From Bacteroidales bacterium Bact_07 (GTDB taxonomy: Bacteria > Bacteroidota > Bacteroidia > Bacteroidales > Tenuifilaceae), in NCBI GenBank assembly GCA_001603415.1, contig LUYY01000090.1, positions 1 to 24,245 on the forward strand: a stretch of 24,245 nt of DNA, read 5' to 3'. Position 1 is the stretch's first letter. Every line of letters begins with the position of its first letter. The translations under genes and the position numbers were made by a program. The notes under the pieces were generated by a model that saw nothing but the letters and a program-made list of their open reading frames with translations, did no database searches and was not told the origin of the DNA. Shown one piece after another: positions 24,163 to 24,245 of the stretch.

Positions 24163-24220
24163 GTTTCAACAGATTATTGTTGAAATTGGAATTATTATTG
24201 GCTATGGAGTATTGAATCAT
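24143..24220 (-). CDS. Asn-rich leader peptide 1 (25 aa) of the asnA attenuator
   Basis: ATG at 24220, stop TAG at 24145-24143. The peptide contains IANNNSNFNNNLL: seven of 25 codons are Asn, in two triplets plus one. Region 1 (CCATAGCC, codons 5-7) lies directly before the Asn codons, and region 2 (AGGAAGGCTATGG, codons 20-24) lies directly before the stop. A ribosome stalled on Asn codons would cover region 1 and free region 2 to form the antiterminator; one reaching the stop would cover region 2 and allow termination. This is the trp/his leader layout with Asn as the sensed amino acid. The upstream 25 bases reach the window edge; the promoter is not visible. Confidence 0.82.
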   Translation of the reverse strand: MIQYSIANNNSNFNNNLLKQEGYGI

Positions 24221-24245
24221 TTAAATTCACATTTACTTGTGCAAT

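Overview
The window looks like a Bacteroidota chromosome, probably from the Bacteroidales/Marinilabiliales side (inference). The evidence is a TPP-controlled TonB receptor/pnuT/thiamine pyrophosphokinase cluster, start codons without clear Shine-Dalgarno sequences, and several TAnnTTTG boxes (the Bacteroidota -7 promoter element). Every protein-coding gene I accept lies on the minus strand, so transcription runs from high to low coordinates. No rRNA, tRNA, CRISPR array or complete transposon was seen.

Layout from low to high coordinates. (1) 1-4025: thiamine uptake unit. It has a TAnnTTTG promoter, a TPP riboswitch with a convincing translational expression platform, a TonB-dependent outer-membrane receptor, a PnuC-family inner-membrane transporter, and thiamine pyrophosphokinase, which runs off the window edge. 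(2) 4041-4252: a palindromic MITE-like element directly upstream of that promoter. (3) 4381-6720: a soluble hybrid histidine kinase. (4) 6780-15533: a methionine operon, metY-metX-hom-metH-metF, behind a SAM-I riboswitch and a long structured leader holding a 39-codon ORF. (5) 15649-21327: three exported proteins, namely a seven-repeat WG protein, an amidase-signature lipoprotein and an M16 zinc peptidase. (6) 21589-22608: ilvE. (7) 22913-24220: asnA (ammonia-dependent asparagine synthetase) with its leader.

The most interesting part is the asnA leader (23921-24245). It holds two successive attenuator modules, each with a short asparagine-rich ORF followed by a U-tailed terminator hairpin. 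Module 1 (25 codons, 7 of them Asn) has the full trp-style 1:2 / 2:3 / 3:4 architecture. Module 2 (35 codons) has six consecutive Asn codons and then Pro-Pro-Pro, and its ORF reads through its own terminator. The simplest reading is tandem ribosome-mediated attenuation sensing Asn-tRNA supply and controlling asparagine synthesis. I know of no characterised asparagine-specific leader-peptide attenuator, but that is from memory and not a search.

Three biosynthetic or uptake units here are thus controlled by cis-acting RNA of three kinds: TPP, SAM-I and leader-peptide attenuation. Promoter and RNA-structure calls were made by eye without folding software.
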